Below are positions 1 through 6,345 of a DNA stretch of 11,495 bases, one piece after another (position 1 is the first letter of the stretch; the number at the start of each line of letters is the position of its first letter). The position numbers were made by a program, and so were the translations under genes. The notes beneath the pieces were generated by a model that worked only from the letters and a program-made list of their open reading frames with translations, was not told the DNA's origin and searched no databases. Source of the stretch: CAZEJK01 sp964512045 (lineage in GTDB: Bacteria > Acidobacteriota > Thermoanaerobaculia > Thermoanaerobaculales > Sulfomarinibacteraceae); NCBI GenBank assembly GCA_964512045.1, contig CAZEJK010000161.1:1-11495 (forward strand), written 5' to 3'.

Positions 1-213
1 CCACTCTGACACGCAGAAGCCACGACGCCACAGCCCGGCTCCGGTCCTGGCCCCGACAGCCGGATCCCGGCCATCCGGTCTCCGGCGCATGCCTCGAATT
101 TTCGAAGATGCGGGATGCTTGAGCCGCCAAACGCCTCGGGGATCCCTCCAGATGAGATCAGGGCTCCCCCCTGGCCAGCAAAGGGACGGCCCCAGGCGAG
201 ATCGCGGATCATC

Positions 214-222
214 TGCTATAGT
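214..222 (+). promoter_or_regulatory. Possible extended -10 promoter element
   Basis: TGC-TATAGT matches the extended -10 form (TGnTATAAT, one mismatch in the hexamer). No good -35 hexamer lies 16-18 bases upstream, which is tolerated by extended -10 promoters. It would start transcription near 229 and leave a leader of about 165 bases before the preferred GTG start at 394. This is a pattern match only. Confidence 0.25.
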
Positions 223-256
223 CAGCCGCAGCACAATGGTCGCCTCTCGAGACTGA

Positions 257-328
257 CGCGATCCCTACCGGAGCGCCGTCCGGTGGATGAAGTACAACCC
301 GGAGCGCGTGGACGAGTGGCTACCGTAG
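257..328 (+). pseudogene. Possible C-terminal relic of a glycine betaine-binding protein
   Basis: Between an in-frame TGA (254-256) and a TAG (326-328) the plus strand encodes 23 residues that contain SAVRWMKYNPERVDEWL. This resembles the closing helix of ProX/OpuAC-type substrate-binding proteins, where a W-x-x-x-N-x-x-x-V-D-x-W-L pattern is usual. Nothing upstream of it in any frame looks like the rest of such a protein, so if real it is a remnant. Its position just before a gene that itself begins with a ProX lobe would fit a broken tandem copy or a rearrangement. The match rests on a short motif recognised by eye and may be chance. Confidence 0.25.
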
Positions 329-393
329 CTTCTCCGCGACCGACTCTCCGCCCCGGGGCCTGCCGGCAGGTCCCGGGGGGGTGCTTCCTCGCG

Positions 394-1401
394 GTGGTTC
401 GCACACTGTACCGACAGGTCAACGTGTTGAGCGTCTCCGCCATCACGGCGATTGCCATGGCCCTATCCCCGACGGTTACGGCCTCTGGCGGTCCAGATAC
501 AGTCCGGATGGCACGGGCCACATGGGACACCGGCTGGTTTCAAGCTGAGGTCGTCCGCGAGCTCCTCATCGAGCTGGGGTACGAGGTGAGCACCATCAGC
601 ACGATGGAGAACCAGGAGTTCTACACCGCCGTCGCCTCCAGTGAGGTCGATCTCTGGGCCAACGGCTGGTTCCCTCTGCATCAGAAGTACCTCGACAACC
701 TCGACCAACCGGAGTACGCAGCACCGATCGGCTACCAGGTCCGCCAGGGCGCCCTCGAAGGGTATCTGGTCGACACGACCACTGCCGAGCGGCTCGGGAT
801 CGGCATCACCTCGCGTCGGGAGGAGCTGCTCGACTTCTCGCATGCGTACTTCAAGTCCGGTCTGCAGATTCTGGTCCGTGCTCCAGACTCGACGTTGCTC
901 GGCACATGGGCGGCACGGGTCAAGTCCGTGATCTTCACCCGCCAGCTCCTGTACGTCACAGGGCTGTTCCTGTTCATGCTTCTGGTCTCCGCCCACGCCA
1001 TCTGGCTGTTCGAGCGGCGGCACAACCCCGACTTTCCACGGACCTACGTCCGCGGCATCGGCGAAGCGTTCTGGTGGGCGGCGGTCACCGTGACCACCGT
1101 CGGCTATGGCGACACCACGCCGAAGCGCACATGGGGCAAGGCGTTCGCGCTCTTCTGGATGTTTGCCGGTTACTTCGTGTTCGCCTACTTCACCGCTTCT
1201 GTGGCGTCGTCGTTCACCGTCCGCGAGCTGCAAGGCACCAGCGTCCCTGCATCGTCCGCAGTCCACCTGCCGTCACACCTTCTTGAGCATTCGCGCAAAC
1301 GTCGCAAGAATGGAACAGCTTCAGCGCTCGATGGTACACTCCCCGGTGGGGGAACAGGGCGATCGGTAGCTGCGACTCGCGCGTTCGGTCCCCAGAGGTA
1401 A
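394..1401 (+). CDS. Hybrid: ProX/OpuAC betaine-binding lobe fused to GluR0-like K+ channel pore, truncated
   Basis: The frame is open from 115, but GTG 394 is preferred because it gives a clean signal peptide: VRTLYRQ n-region, hydrophobic core, cleavage near TVTA-SG (about residue 31). A G-rich stretch at 375-381 may be the ribosome site. Residues about 36-135 match the first lobe of glycine betaine-binding proteins (ATWDTGWFQAEVV near 41, WANGWFPLH at 88-96, GYLVD about 125). At about residue 136 the sequence switches in frame to the end of the S1 segment of glutamate-receptor-like channels (ITSRREELLDFSHAYF). TM1 follows (about 184-208), then a pore loop with TVGYGD (235-240), the K+ selectivity filter, and TM2 (about 250-275). 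After VRELQG the expected S2 half of the ligand domain is absent; about 50 low-quality residues lead to TAA. As written the product would be a K+ pore with half a ligand clamp. It could be a genuine fusion, a decaying gene, or an assembly join. The domain calls are firm; the functional state is uncertain. Confidence 0.7.
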   Translation: MVRTLYRQVNVLSVSAITAIAMALSPTVTASGGPDTVRMARATWDTGWFQAEVVRELLIELGYEVSTISTMENQEFYTAVASSEVDLWANGWFPLHQKYLDNLDQPEYAAPIGYQVRQGALEGYLVDTTTAERLGIGITSRREELLDFSHAYFKSGLQILVRAPDSTLLGTWAARVKSVIFTRQLLYVTGLFLFMLLVSAHAIWLFERRHNPDFPRTYVRGIGEAFWWAAVTVTTVGYGDTTPKRTWGKAFALFWMFAGYFVFAYFTASVASSFTVRELQGTSVPASSAVHLPSHLLEHSRKRRKNGTASALDGTLPGGGTGRSVAATRAFGPQR

Positions 1402-1564
1402 CGACCACTGGAGTGGCCCCGCGTCGCACCGCCAGCGGTGGACCTGACACCTCGAGGAACGGCTCAGAGAATGAGACCTGTTCCTATCGAACTTCTCCCT
1501 CCTCAGTTCAGACCATACCCCGGCATGCTCTGCCCGCCGGTTTCCAACCCGAAAGGAGACACCC
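1402..1564 (+). other. Intergenic leader of the multihaem cytochrome gene
   Basis: It holds two short adjacent hairpins, CCACT-GG-AGTGG (1405-1416) and CACCGC-CA-GCGGTG (1427-1440), just after the channel stop codon. Neither is followed by a T tract, so they are at best weak termination or processing structures. No convincing sigma70 or sigma54 promoter was found. AAAGGAG at 1552-1558, six bases before ATG 1565, is a strong ribosome binding site. Confidence 0.4.
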
Positions 1565-4159
1565 ATGACCATCTCTCCCCGTTGGGGCGCCGTGTGCGCC
1601 GTCGCATGCCTGCTGCTCGGCACTCTCCTCGGAGCCTCCAGTGCCTTCGCGCAGCATCCACCGATCTACTTGCTCGACACCAACGGCGACTTCATCGATC
1701 CGATCAACGACAGCAACGCCGCGGCGCCGTTCTCGATGAAGCAGACCTGCGGCATGTGCCACGACTACGACGTCATCACGGAGGGCTACCACTTCCAGAT
1801 GGGGTGGGATGTCATCTCCGACGATTACGGCGTCGAGTCCGGTCGGCCGTGGGACCTCTCCAACGGGTTCATGGGCCGGTGGTACCCGTTCGCGTACCGT
1901 CAGCTCGCCAAGAAGGAGAGCACGACCCCTGACGAGATCGATCTGACGGTGTACGACTTCGTCGGGTTCTCCTCGCCGGGCGGCGGTCAGCCGCCGTGCG
2001 GCGCCTGTCACCCGGGAGGCGGCGGCCTCGAGTTCGACCGCGAAGGCAACCGCTACGACGAGCACCTCGCCGCAAACCCCGATCTGGCGGAGACACTGGA
2101 CGGCGACTACTATCAGAGCAAGTGGGACGCCAGCGGTGTGGTCGAGGCCGACTGCTTCGTCTGCCACCTCGAGGGGTATGACTTCCAGAGCCGGATCGAC
2201 CAGCTCAAGCAGGGAAACTACAAGTGGGCAGTGGTCGCAGGCTCCCGGATCGGCGTCGTCGAGGGATCGGTGCGGCGAGGCAGCGAGCCCACGGTCGCGT
2301 ACCACAAACGGCTGTTCAACGCCGACGGCACCATCACCCTCGAGATGTCCTGGCCGCCGCCGGACGAGAACTGCGTCAACTGCCACGGCCGCTCGGATGT
2401 CCGCAAGCGCGGCTTCTCGTGGAACGACATCTTCAACCCGGACATCCACCAGCAGCAGGGGGTCAGCTGCACAGCGTGCCACCCCGCAGGCCTGGACCAC
2501 CAGATCGCCAAGGGCGACAGCCCCACCTTCACGGCGGCGCCCGAGCACGAAGGCACCATGCTGGACTGCGAGGGGTGTCACCGGGGAGGTCATCTCGGTG
2601 CGCCTGTGCCAGACCACGAGAAGGTCCGCCCCTCGCACATCAAGAACATCGCCTGCGAGAGCTGCCATATCCCATCACTGAGACGCGCTGCTGCCCTCGG
2701 CCACGAGACGTCGACCGGCGAGCTCGAGTTTCGCACCAGACCCGCCGAAGCCGACGAGCCCGGCGCAAAGGGCACATGGGAGCCGGACTACGATCGATGG
2801 GACGACGGGCTCGTTTACAACGTCAACCACTTCCTCGCCGTGTGGTGGGGCAACCGCGACGCGGACGGGTTGATCTACCCGCTGTTTCTCTCGGAGCAGG
2901 AGACCGCCTGGAAGCAGTACCGCTCCGAGGTCGAGGACGATGATGAGGACGGGATGAAGGAGGTCAACCGGGACGAGGAGATCATCGCCGGTCTGCGGGC
3001 CTTCACAGAGACGCTGGCGGACAACGAGCGGTTCGCACAGGTGCAGCCCGTATTTCTCACCGGTGAGACGGCGTACGAGCTCGACGAGAACGGTGAGCTG
3101 GTATCGAGCTCGCTGGAGGGCACTCCGCTGGAGGGCGCCACGTACGTCGACTTCTCGATCAACCACAACACCGCGCCGACTCGCGCCGCACTCGGAGCCA
3201 ACGGTTGCGGCGACTGTCACGCCACCGACGTCAACTTCTTCAGGGGACAGCAGGCGGTCCGGCTGCACGGTCCCGGCGAGGACGCCGCGCCCGTCACGCG
3301 CTCCAACGGCCTGTTCTTCGGCTGTCAGCCGTGGGCGTTCCACTTCAACACGTTCCACCAGCAGATCGTCAGCCCGTACATCGGCCCGGTGATCATCCTG
3401 GTGGTGTTCCTGATCGTGGTCCACTACCACAGCTACGGGCCGAAGCGGATCACCTTCGACCCGTACTCCCACGAGATCCAACGGTTCTCGCTTCTGGAGC
3501 GCGGGGTGCACCTGTTCCGGCTGATCGCGTTCATCATCCTGGCGATCAGTGGTCTGATCCTGGCGTTCAACCTCCACCTGTGGCAGGAGCTCCTGTTCGG
3601 CTCGGCCCAGTCGCTGCTCAACTTCCACATCGTCGCTGGCATCGTGTTCATCATCACCACCATCATCGGCGGCATCATCTGGTTCCGGGACGCAGTGTTC
3701 GCCTCCTACGACACCGAGTGGATGCGCAAGCTCGGCGGCTACCTCGGCCACAAGGGGCACGTCCCGGCGGGACGGTTCAACGCCGGTCAGAAGATGTTCT
3801 ACTGGTTTACCGCCGTGTTCGGCGCGATCATCTCGATCACCGGCCTGATCCTCGTCGCCAAGCCGTGGTTCAGCCTCGCCACGATCTGCGCCACCTCGAC
3901 GGTCCACAACCTCGTCGGCTTCTTCCTGATCGCGGGTGTGCTCGCGCACGCGTACCTCGGCACGGTGGCCAACCCCGGCACCTGGCGCGTGCTGGTGGAT
4001 GGCTCGGTGACCCGTGAGTGGGCGCACCACCACCACCCGAACTGGTACCGCGCCCTGGTCCGTCGCGGTGAGGTACCACCCGAGCAGGACGACCAGAGCA
4101 CCGAGGAGGAGCGTCGGAGGCTGCGCGGGGATCTCGAGGAAGAGCCGCAGGACACCTGA
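1565..4159 (+). CDS. Octahaem cytochrome c fused to FdnI/HydC-like cytochrome b (CbcL-type architecture)
   Basis: 864 residues; ATG 1565 has AAAGGAG six bases upstream. Residues 1-29 form a signal peptide ending AFA-Q. Eight CXXCH haem c sites start at C62, C145, C197, C270, C302, C335, C364 and C548. The first seven form a periplasmic cluster. A haem-free, acidic stretch (about 370-545) separates them from the eighth, which lies near the membrane. From about 595 there are five TM segments of the formate dehydrogenase gamma/hydrogenase cytochrome b family, with candidate haem b ligands H649, H688, H781 and H795 and the family-like ending TREWAHHHHPNW. The likely role is electron transfer between the quinone pool and periplasmic or external acceptors: quinol oxidised by the b haems, electrons passed to haem 8 and the cluster. 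Geobacter CbcL joins a multihaem c domain (nine haems) to a HydC/FdnI-like b domain in this way; direct orthology is not claimed. No catalytic subunit is adjacent, so direction and partner are inferred. The charged C-terminus is probably cytoplasmic. Confidence 0.88.
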   Translation: MTISPRWGAVCAVACLLLGTLLGASSAFAQHPPIYLLDTNGDFIDPINDSNAAAPFSMKQTCGMCHDYDVITEGYHFQMGWDVISDDYGVESGRPWDLSNGFMGRWYPFAYRQLAKKESTTPDEIDLTVYDFVGFSSPGGGQPPCGACHPGGGGLEFDREGNRYDEHLAANPDLAETLDGDYYQSKWDASGVVEADCFVCHLEGYDFQSRIDQLKQGNYKWAVVAGSRIGVVEGSVRRGSEPTVAYHKRLFNADGTITLEMSWPPPDENCVNCHGRSDVRKRGFSWNDIFNPDIHQQQGVSCTACHPAGLDHQIAKGDSPTFTAAPEHEGTMLDCEGCHRGGHLGAPVPDHEKVRPSHIKNIACESCHIPSLRRAAALGHETSTGELEFRTRPAEADEPGAKGTWEPDYDRWDDGLVYNVNHFLAVWWGNRDADGLIYPLFLSEQETAWKQYRSEVEDDDEDGMKEVNRDEEIIAGLRAFTETLADNERFAQVQPVFLTGETAYELDENGELVSSSLEGTPLEGATYVDFSINHNTAPTRAALGANGCGDCHATDVNFFRGQQAVRLHGPGEDAAPVTRSNGLFFGCQPWAFHFNTFHQQIVSPYIGPVIILVVFLIVVHYHSYGPKRITFDPYSHEIQRFSLLERGVHLFRLIAFIILAISGLILAFNLHLWQELLFGSAQSLLNFHIVAGIVFIITTIIGGIIWFRDAVFASYDTEWMRKLGGYLGHKGHVPAGRFNAGQKMFYWFTAVFGAIISITGLILVAKPWFSLATICATSTVHNLVGFFLIAGVLAHAYLGTVANPGTWRVLVDGSVTREWAHHHHPNWYRALVRRGEVPPEQDDQSTEEERRRLRGDLEEEPQDT

Positions 4160-4187
4160 GACGCCTCGCCCACCTTGCCATACAATC

Positions 4188-4213
4188 CGGCCGGCGCCCT
4201 CGGGCGCCGGCCG
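4188..4213. terminator. Bidirectional terminator hairpin between convergent genes
   Basis: CGGCCGGCGCCC (4188-4199) pairs perfectly with GGGCGCCGGCCG (4202-4213), a 12-bp all-GC stem. The plus side is followed by a weak T-rich run (TGTTCATT) and the minus side by ATTGTAT. It lies between the stop of the cytochrome gene (4159) and the stop of SPFH protein 2 (4248), exactly where convergent transcripts would have to end. The poor T tracts leave open whether it terminates alone or with help. Confidence 0.7.
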
Positions 4214-4247
4214 TGTTCATTCTCTCTGCGGGTGTGGTGCAGACCCT

Positions 4248-5165
4248 TCAGACTGACCGGTGCCGTTCGGCTGCCTGCGCCGGAGCGATCCGCTCGTCGC
4301 CGAGCTGAACCAGCACGTTGCTCGTCGATGGCAGGACATCCACCTGCGCTCCCGACTCCAGCAGCTTCTCGGTCTCCATGACCTCGAGCACGGTGCTGAG
4401 GATCTCGGGATCCTCGCGGCCGATCTCGTTCAGGGTGGCCCCGACAACCGATGGACGCATCGACGTCGCCTCTGCCAGCTTCTGGGACACCTTCTTGGCC
4501 GTCTCACTCTTGATGAGCCCGACCCGGTTCTCGCCATCCTGCTTCATGGCACTGGTCACCTGGACCAGCCGCTTGACGACCTTCTCGGTGATGTTGTCCA
4601 CCATCTGTCGATCGGTGAACCCGACCTTTCGGATGTAGACCGAGCCCAGACGGTAGCCCCACTTCTCTGACAAAGGGGACACCGCACTGCGGACAGTCCG
4701 GCTCAAGCTGTGGCGATCCTCCAGCATTTTCTCCATCTCGAGGTTGCTGAGCGTCGAGATCGTCGAGCTCGCCACGTTTGCCTGCAGCGACCCCTCGGGG
4801 TTGGCATTGACGAACAGGTACGACGTGGGGTCGTTGACCTGCATCTCGTACCAGATTCCGACCCCCATCGGCGTCCCTTCCTCGGAGTTGACCATCTGGC
4901 TACGCAGATAGTGCTGACGCAAGGCCGTCGAAACACGGTACTTCTTGCCGAAGAACGGGATCAGCACCGCTTTCACGCCAAACTCGCGAACCGGGAAGTG
5001 GAGCCCCGGAGAGTCGATGGTTCCCAGCACCTTGCCGAACAGGGTGAACACCTGAGACTCACACTCGCCCACCACGGTGTACCCGCCGAAGGCGATGACG
5101 AGCTTGAGCGCGATCGGAACGATGATGAGACCGAGCACGAAGCCGATGAACGACAGGGCCATCAT
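4248..5165 (-). CDS. SPFH/Band 7 membrane protein 2 (stomatin/HflC-like)
   Basis: 305 residues. An N-terminal TM segment (about 5-28) is followed directly by a Band 7/SPFH domain (about 30-205, starting GECESQVFTLFGKVLGTIDSPGLHFP) and a helical C-terminal part with the family-like stretch STVLEVMETEKLLESGA (257-273). Such proteins sit in the inner membrane, form ring-like oligomers and organise membrane microdomains or hold proteases such as FtsH. The start ATG (5165-5163) overlaps the stop of SPFH protein 1 as ATGA, with GGAGG at 5176-5172. A second ATG directly follows, so the first residue may be either Met. The overlap predicts translational coupling and a hetero-oligomer, as in HflK/HflC. 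No ftsH or nfeD gene is in the window, so the partner is unknown. Confidence 0.82.
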   Translation of the reverse strand: MMALSFIGFVLGLIIVPIALKLVIAFGGYTVVGECESQVFTLFGKVLGTIDSPGLHFPVREFGVKAVLIPFFGKKYRVSTALRQHYLRSQMVNSEEGTPMGVGIWYEMQVNDPTSYLFVNANPEGSLQANVASSTISTLSNLEMEKMLEDRHSLSRTVRSAVSPLSEKWGYRLGSVYIRKVGFTDRQMVDNITEKVVKRLVQVTSAMKQDGENRVGLIKSETAKKVSQKLAEATSMRPSVVGATLNEIGREDPEILSTVLEVMETEKLLESGAQVDVLPSTSNVLVQLGDERIAPAQAAERHRSV

Positions 5166-6178
5166 GACGCACCTCCGCTGGGCCGGCGCTGCGGCTCCGG
5201 CGCCGACTCGATGATGCGACGGGCGCGTCCGAGCAGCGGCATCCGCATGTTGCGCACGTACGCTGTGAGTGCGGACGAACCTCCCTCGGTCTTGATCCGC
5301 GTCAGTGAGCCCGCCAGCTCACGGAGAGGCGCGACCTCCGCCTCAGCGTTGTTCGTCGCGATCTCGACCGCGCGCTTGCTCATGGTGATCTGCTGCTCGG
5401 AGTCTGCTCGGGCCGTGCTGATGTCTGCAGCCACCTGGTTGCGCGTGCTGTTGATGGCCGACAGCGCCCGATCCACCTCCGGCGGTGGGTCGATCTCGGT
5501 AATGAGCGCGGCATCCAGCTCGATGCCGTAACGACCCGCAGTGGAGCGGCACTGCTCCTCCATGTACTCATTCAGCAACGGGAGGTTCTTGCGCAGATCG
5601 TTAATCGACACGCCCTCGGACAGCTCCACTGCACTGGAGCCCTCCTCGCCCTCCAGCTCGTCCGTGGCCACCAGGCTCTGTCCCTTCGGGTCCACGAAGT
5701 TCGCGATCCGTTCGCGCAGCACAGAGATGAAGAACCCCATGACGTGCTCGAGTGGGCTCGTCACACCGAACAGGTACGCATACAGATTGTTGTCGCTGAC
5801 GCGGTACCGTATCTGGCCGTTGACGCCGGTCGTCAGATTGTCCTTCGTCACAGCCTCGATGGTGGACTGCTCCTTGGTTGGATCCCACACCAAGTCGACG
5901 GCCTGGGTGGCGATGCTGGTCTTGTGCACCTCCTGCCACGGCCACTTGAAGTACGGCCCACCGGGACCTCTCACCTGGACCCTCGGGTACTGATACCGCT
6001 CCTGCTCCGCCTCGGAGAGCGCAGCATCCGCCCCTGGCGCCGAGCCCGGCAGCGTGACTGCCTTGCCGAAGCTCGTGATGGCCGCCCGTTCGTCTGGACG
6101 CACCGTGTAAAAGCCCGAGACGAGCACCCTGAAGACGACATACACCACAACCCCGAAGAGAAACGCAATCACTGGCAT
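5162..6178 (-). CDS. SPFH/Band 7 membrane protein 1 (HflK-like)
   Basis: 338 residues from the ATG at 6178, chosen because GGAGG lies six bases upstream (6189-6185) and the protein then begins directly with a TM segment (about 2-23). A longer in-frame start at 6223 would add 15 polar residues with no clear ribosome site. The SPFH domain begins GFYTVRPDERAAITSFGKA (22-40) and runs to about 230. It carries two acidic inserts (about 45-65 and 170-190). The region after PPPEVDRALSAINSTRNQV (231-249) is Ala/Glu-rich and probably a coiled coil used for oligomerisation, followed by a Pro/Arg tail. It is the upstream member of a coupled pair with SPFH protein 2 and probably acts with it in one inner-membrane complex. 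The family is certain; the HflK likeness is based on pairing and the N-terminal pattern. Confidence 0.82.
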   Translation of the reverse strand: MPVIAFLFGVVVYVVFRVLVSGFYTVRPDERAAITSFGKAVTLPGSAPGADAALSEAEQERYQYPRVQVRGPGGPYFKWPWQEVHKTSIATQAVDLVWDPTKEQSTIEAVTKDNLTTGVNGQIRYRVSDNNLYAYLFGVTSPLEHVMGFFISVLRERIANFVDPKGQSLVATDELEGEEGSSAVELSEGVSINDLRKNLPLLNEYMEEQCRSTAGRYGIELDAALITEIDPPPEVDRALSAINSTRNQVAADISTARADSEQQITMSKRAVEIATNNAEAEVAPLRELAGSLTRIKTEGGSSALTAYVRNMRMPLLGRARRIIESAPEPQRRPSGGAS

Positions 6179-6184
6179 TGGGGA

Positions 6185-6189
6185 CCTCC
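6185..6189 (-). promoter_or_regulatory. Ribosome binding site fixing the SPFH protein 1 start
   Basis: GGAGG on the minus strand, six bases before the ATG at 6178. It lies inside the extended open frame that starts at 6223 and so argues for the shorter product. Confidence 0.7.
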
Positions 6190-6244
6190 GATCGGTTCGG
6201 TTGGTTCTCGTTATCCGACTCACGCGGCATGAATCAACCCATGC

Positions 6245-6273
6245 GTGGTAGCAGACACTGACCTGCGATGCAA
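6245..6273 (-). promoter_or_regulatory. Weak candidate promoter for the SPFH pair
   Basis: On the minus strand TTGCAT (6273-6268) and TACCAC (6250-6245) are separated by 17 bases, with TGC just before the second hexamer. The -35 likeness is fair, the -10 likeness poor. It sits in the 167-base gap between the methyltransferase stop and the SPFH protein 1 start, so the pair may have its own promoter or be read from the methyltransferase promoter. Confidence 0.2.
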
Positions 6274-6345
6274 GCTCTCATCGTATCCGAAGCCACCTCG
6301 AACACGAAAGGCCGCGCGGACACGACCTGCAGCGTGCCGCGCCGC

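Larger units (their letters stand above)
1..393. other. Upstream region without a complete gene
   Basis: No convincing complete coding sequence is visible here. The plus frame of the downstream channel gene happens to stay open back to an ATG at 115, but residues encoded by 115-393 are Pro/Arg-rich and look like translated non-coding GC-rich DNA. The region contains a possible extended -10 element (214-222) and a short reading-frame relic (257-328), both listed separately. GGGGATCCC near 140 is a simple palindrome with no evident role. The minus strand shows nothing recognisable. Confidence 0.5.

Noticed and set aside
115..393. Reading the channel gene from ATG 115
   Set aside because: The added 93 residues are Pro/Arg-rich without any domain and would bury the signal peptide that starts cleanly at GTG 394.
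1411..1426. Possible sigma54 promoter (GG...GC) before the cytochrome gene
   Set aside because: The spacing between GG and GC is 9 bases, not the required 10, and the surrounding bases do not match.
1405..1440. Paired hairpins after the channel gene as a terminator
   Set aside because: Stems are only 5-6 bp and there is no T tract; kept only as a note on the intergenic region.
3651..3681. CATCATCACCACCATCATC-like repeats as a tandem repeat
   Set aside because: They are Ile/Thr codons (ATC, ACC) of a transmembrane helix, in frame with the cytochrome b domain.
1508..4036. Long minus-strand open frames opposite the cytochrome gene (1508-2668 and 2675-4036)
   Set aside because: They lie fully opposite a gene with eight haem motifs and five TM segments; their products are Val/Arg/Asp-rich with no recognisable motifs.
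4020..4045. Run of four His as a metal-binding site
   Set aside because: It matches the position of the W-A-x-x-H-H ending typical of FdnI-type cytochrome b subunits, so it needs no separate explanation.
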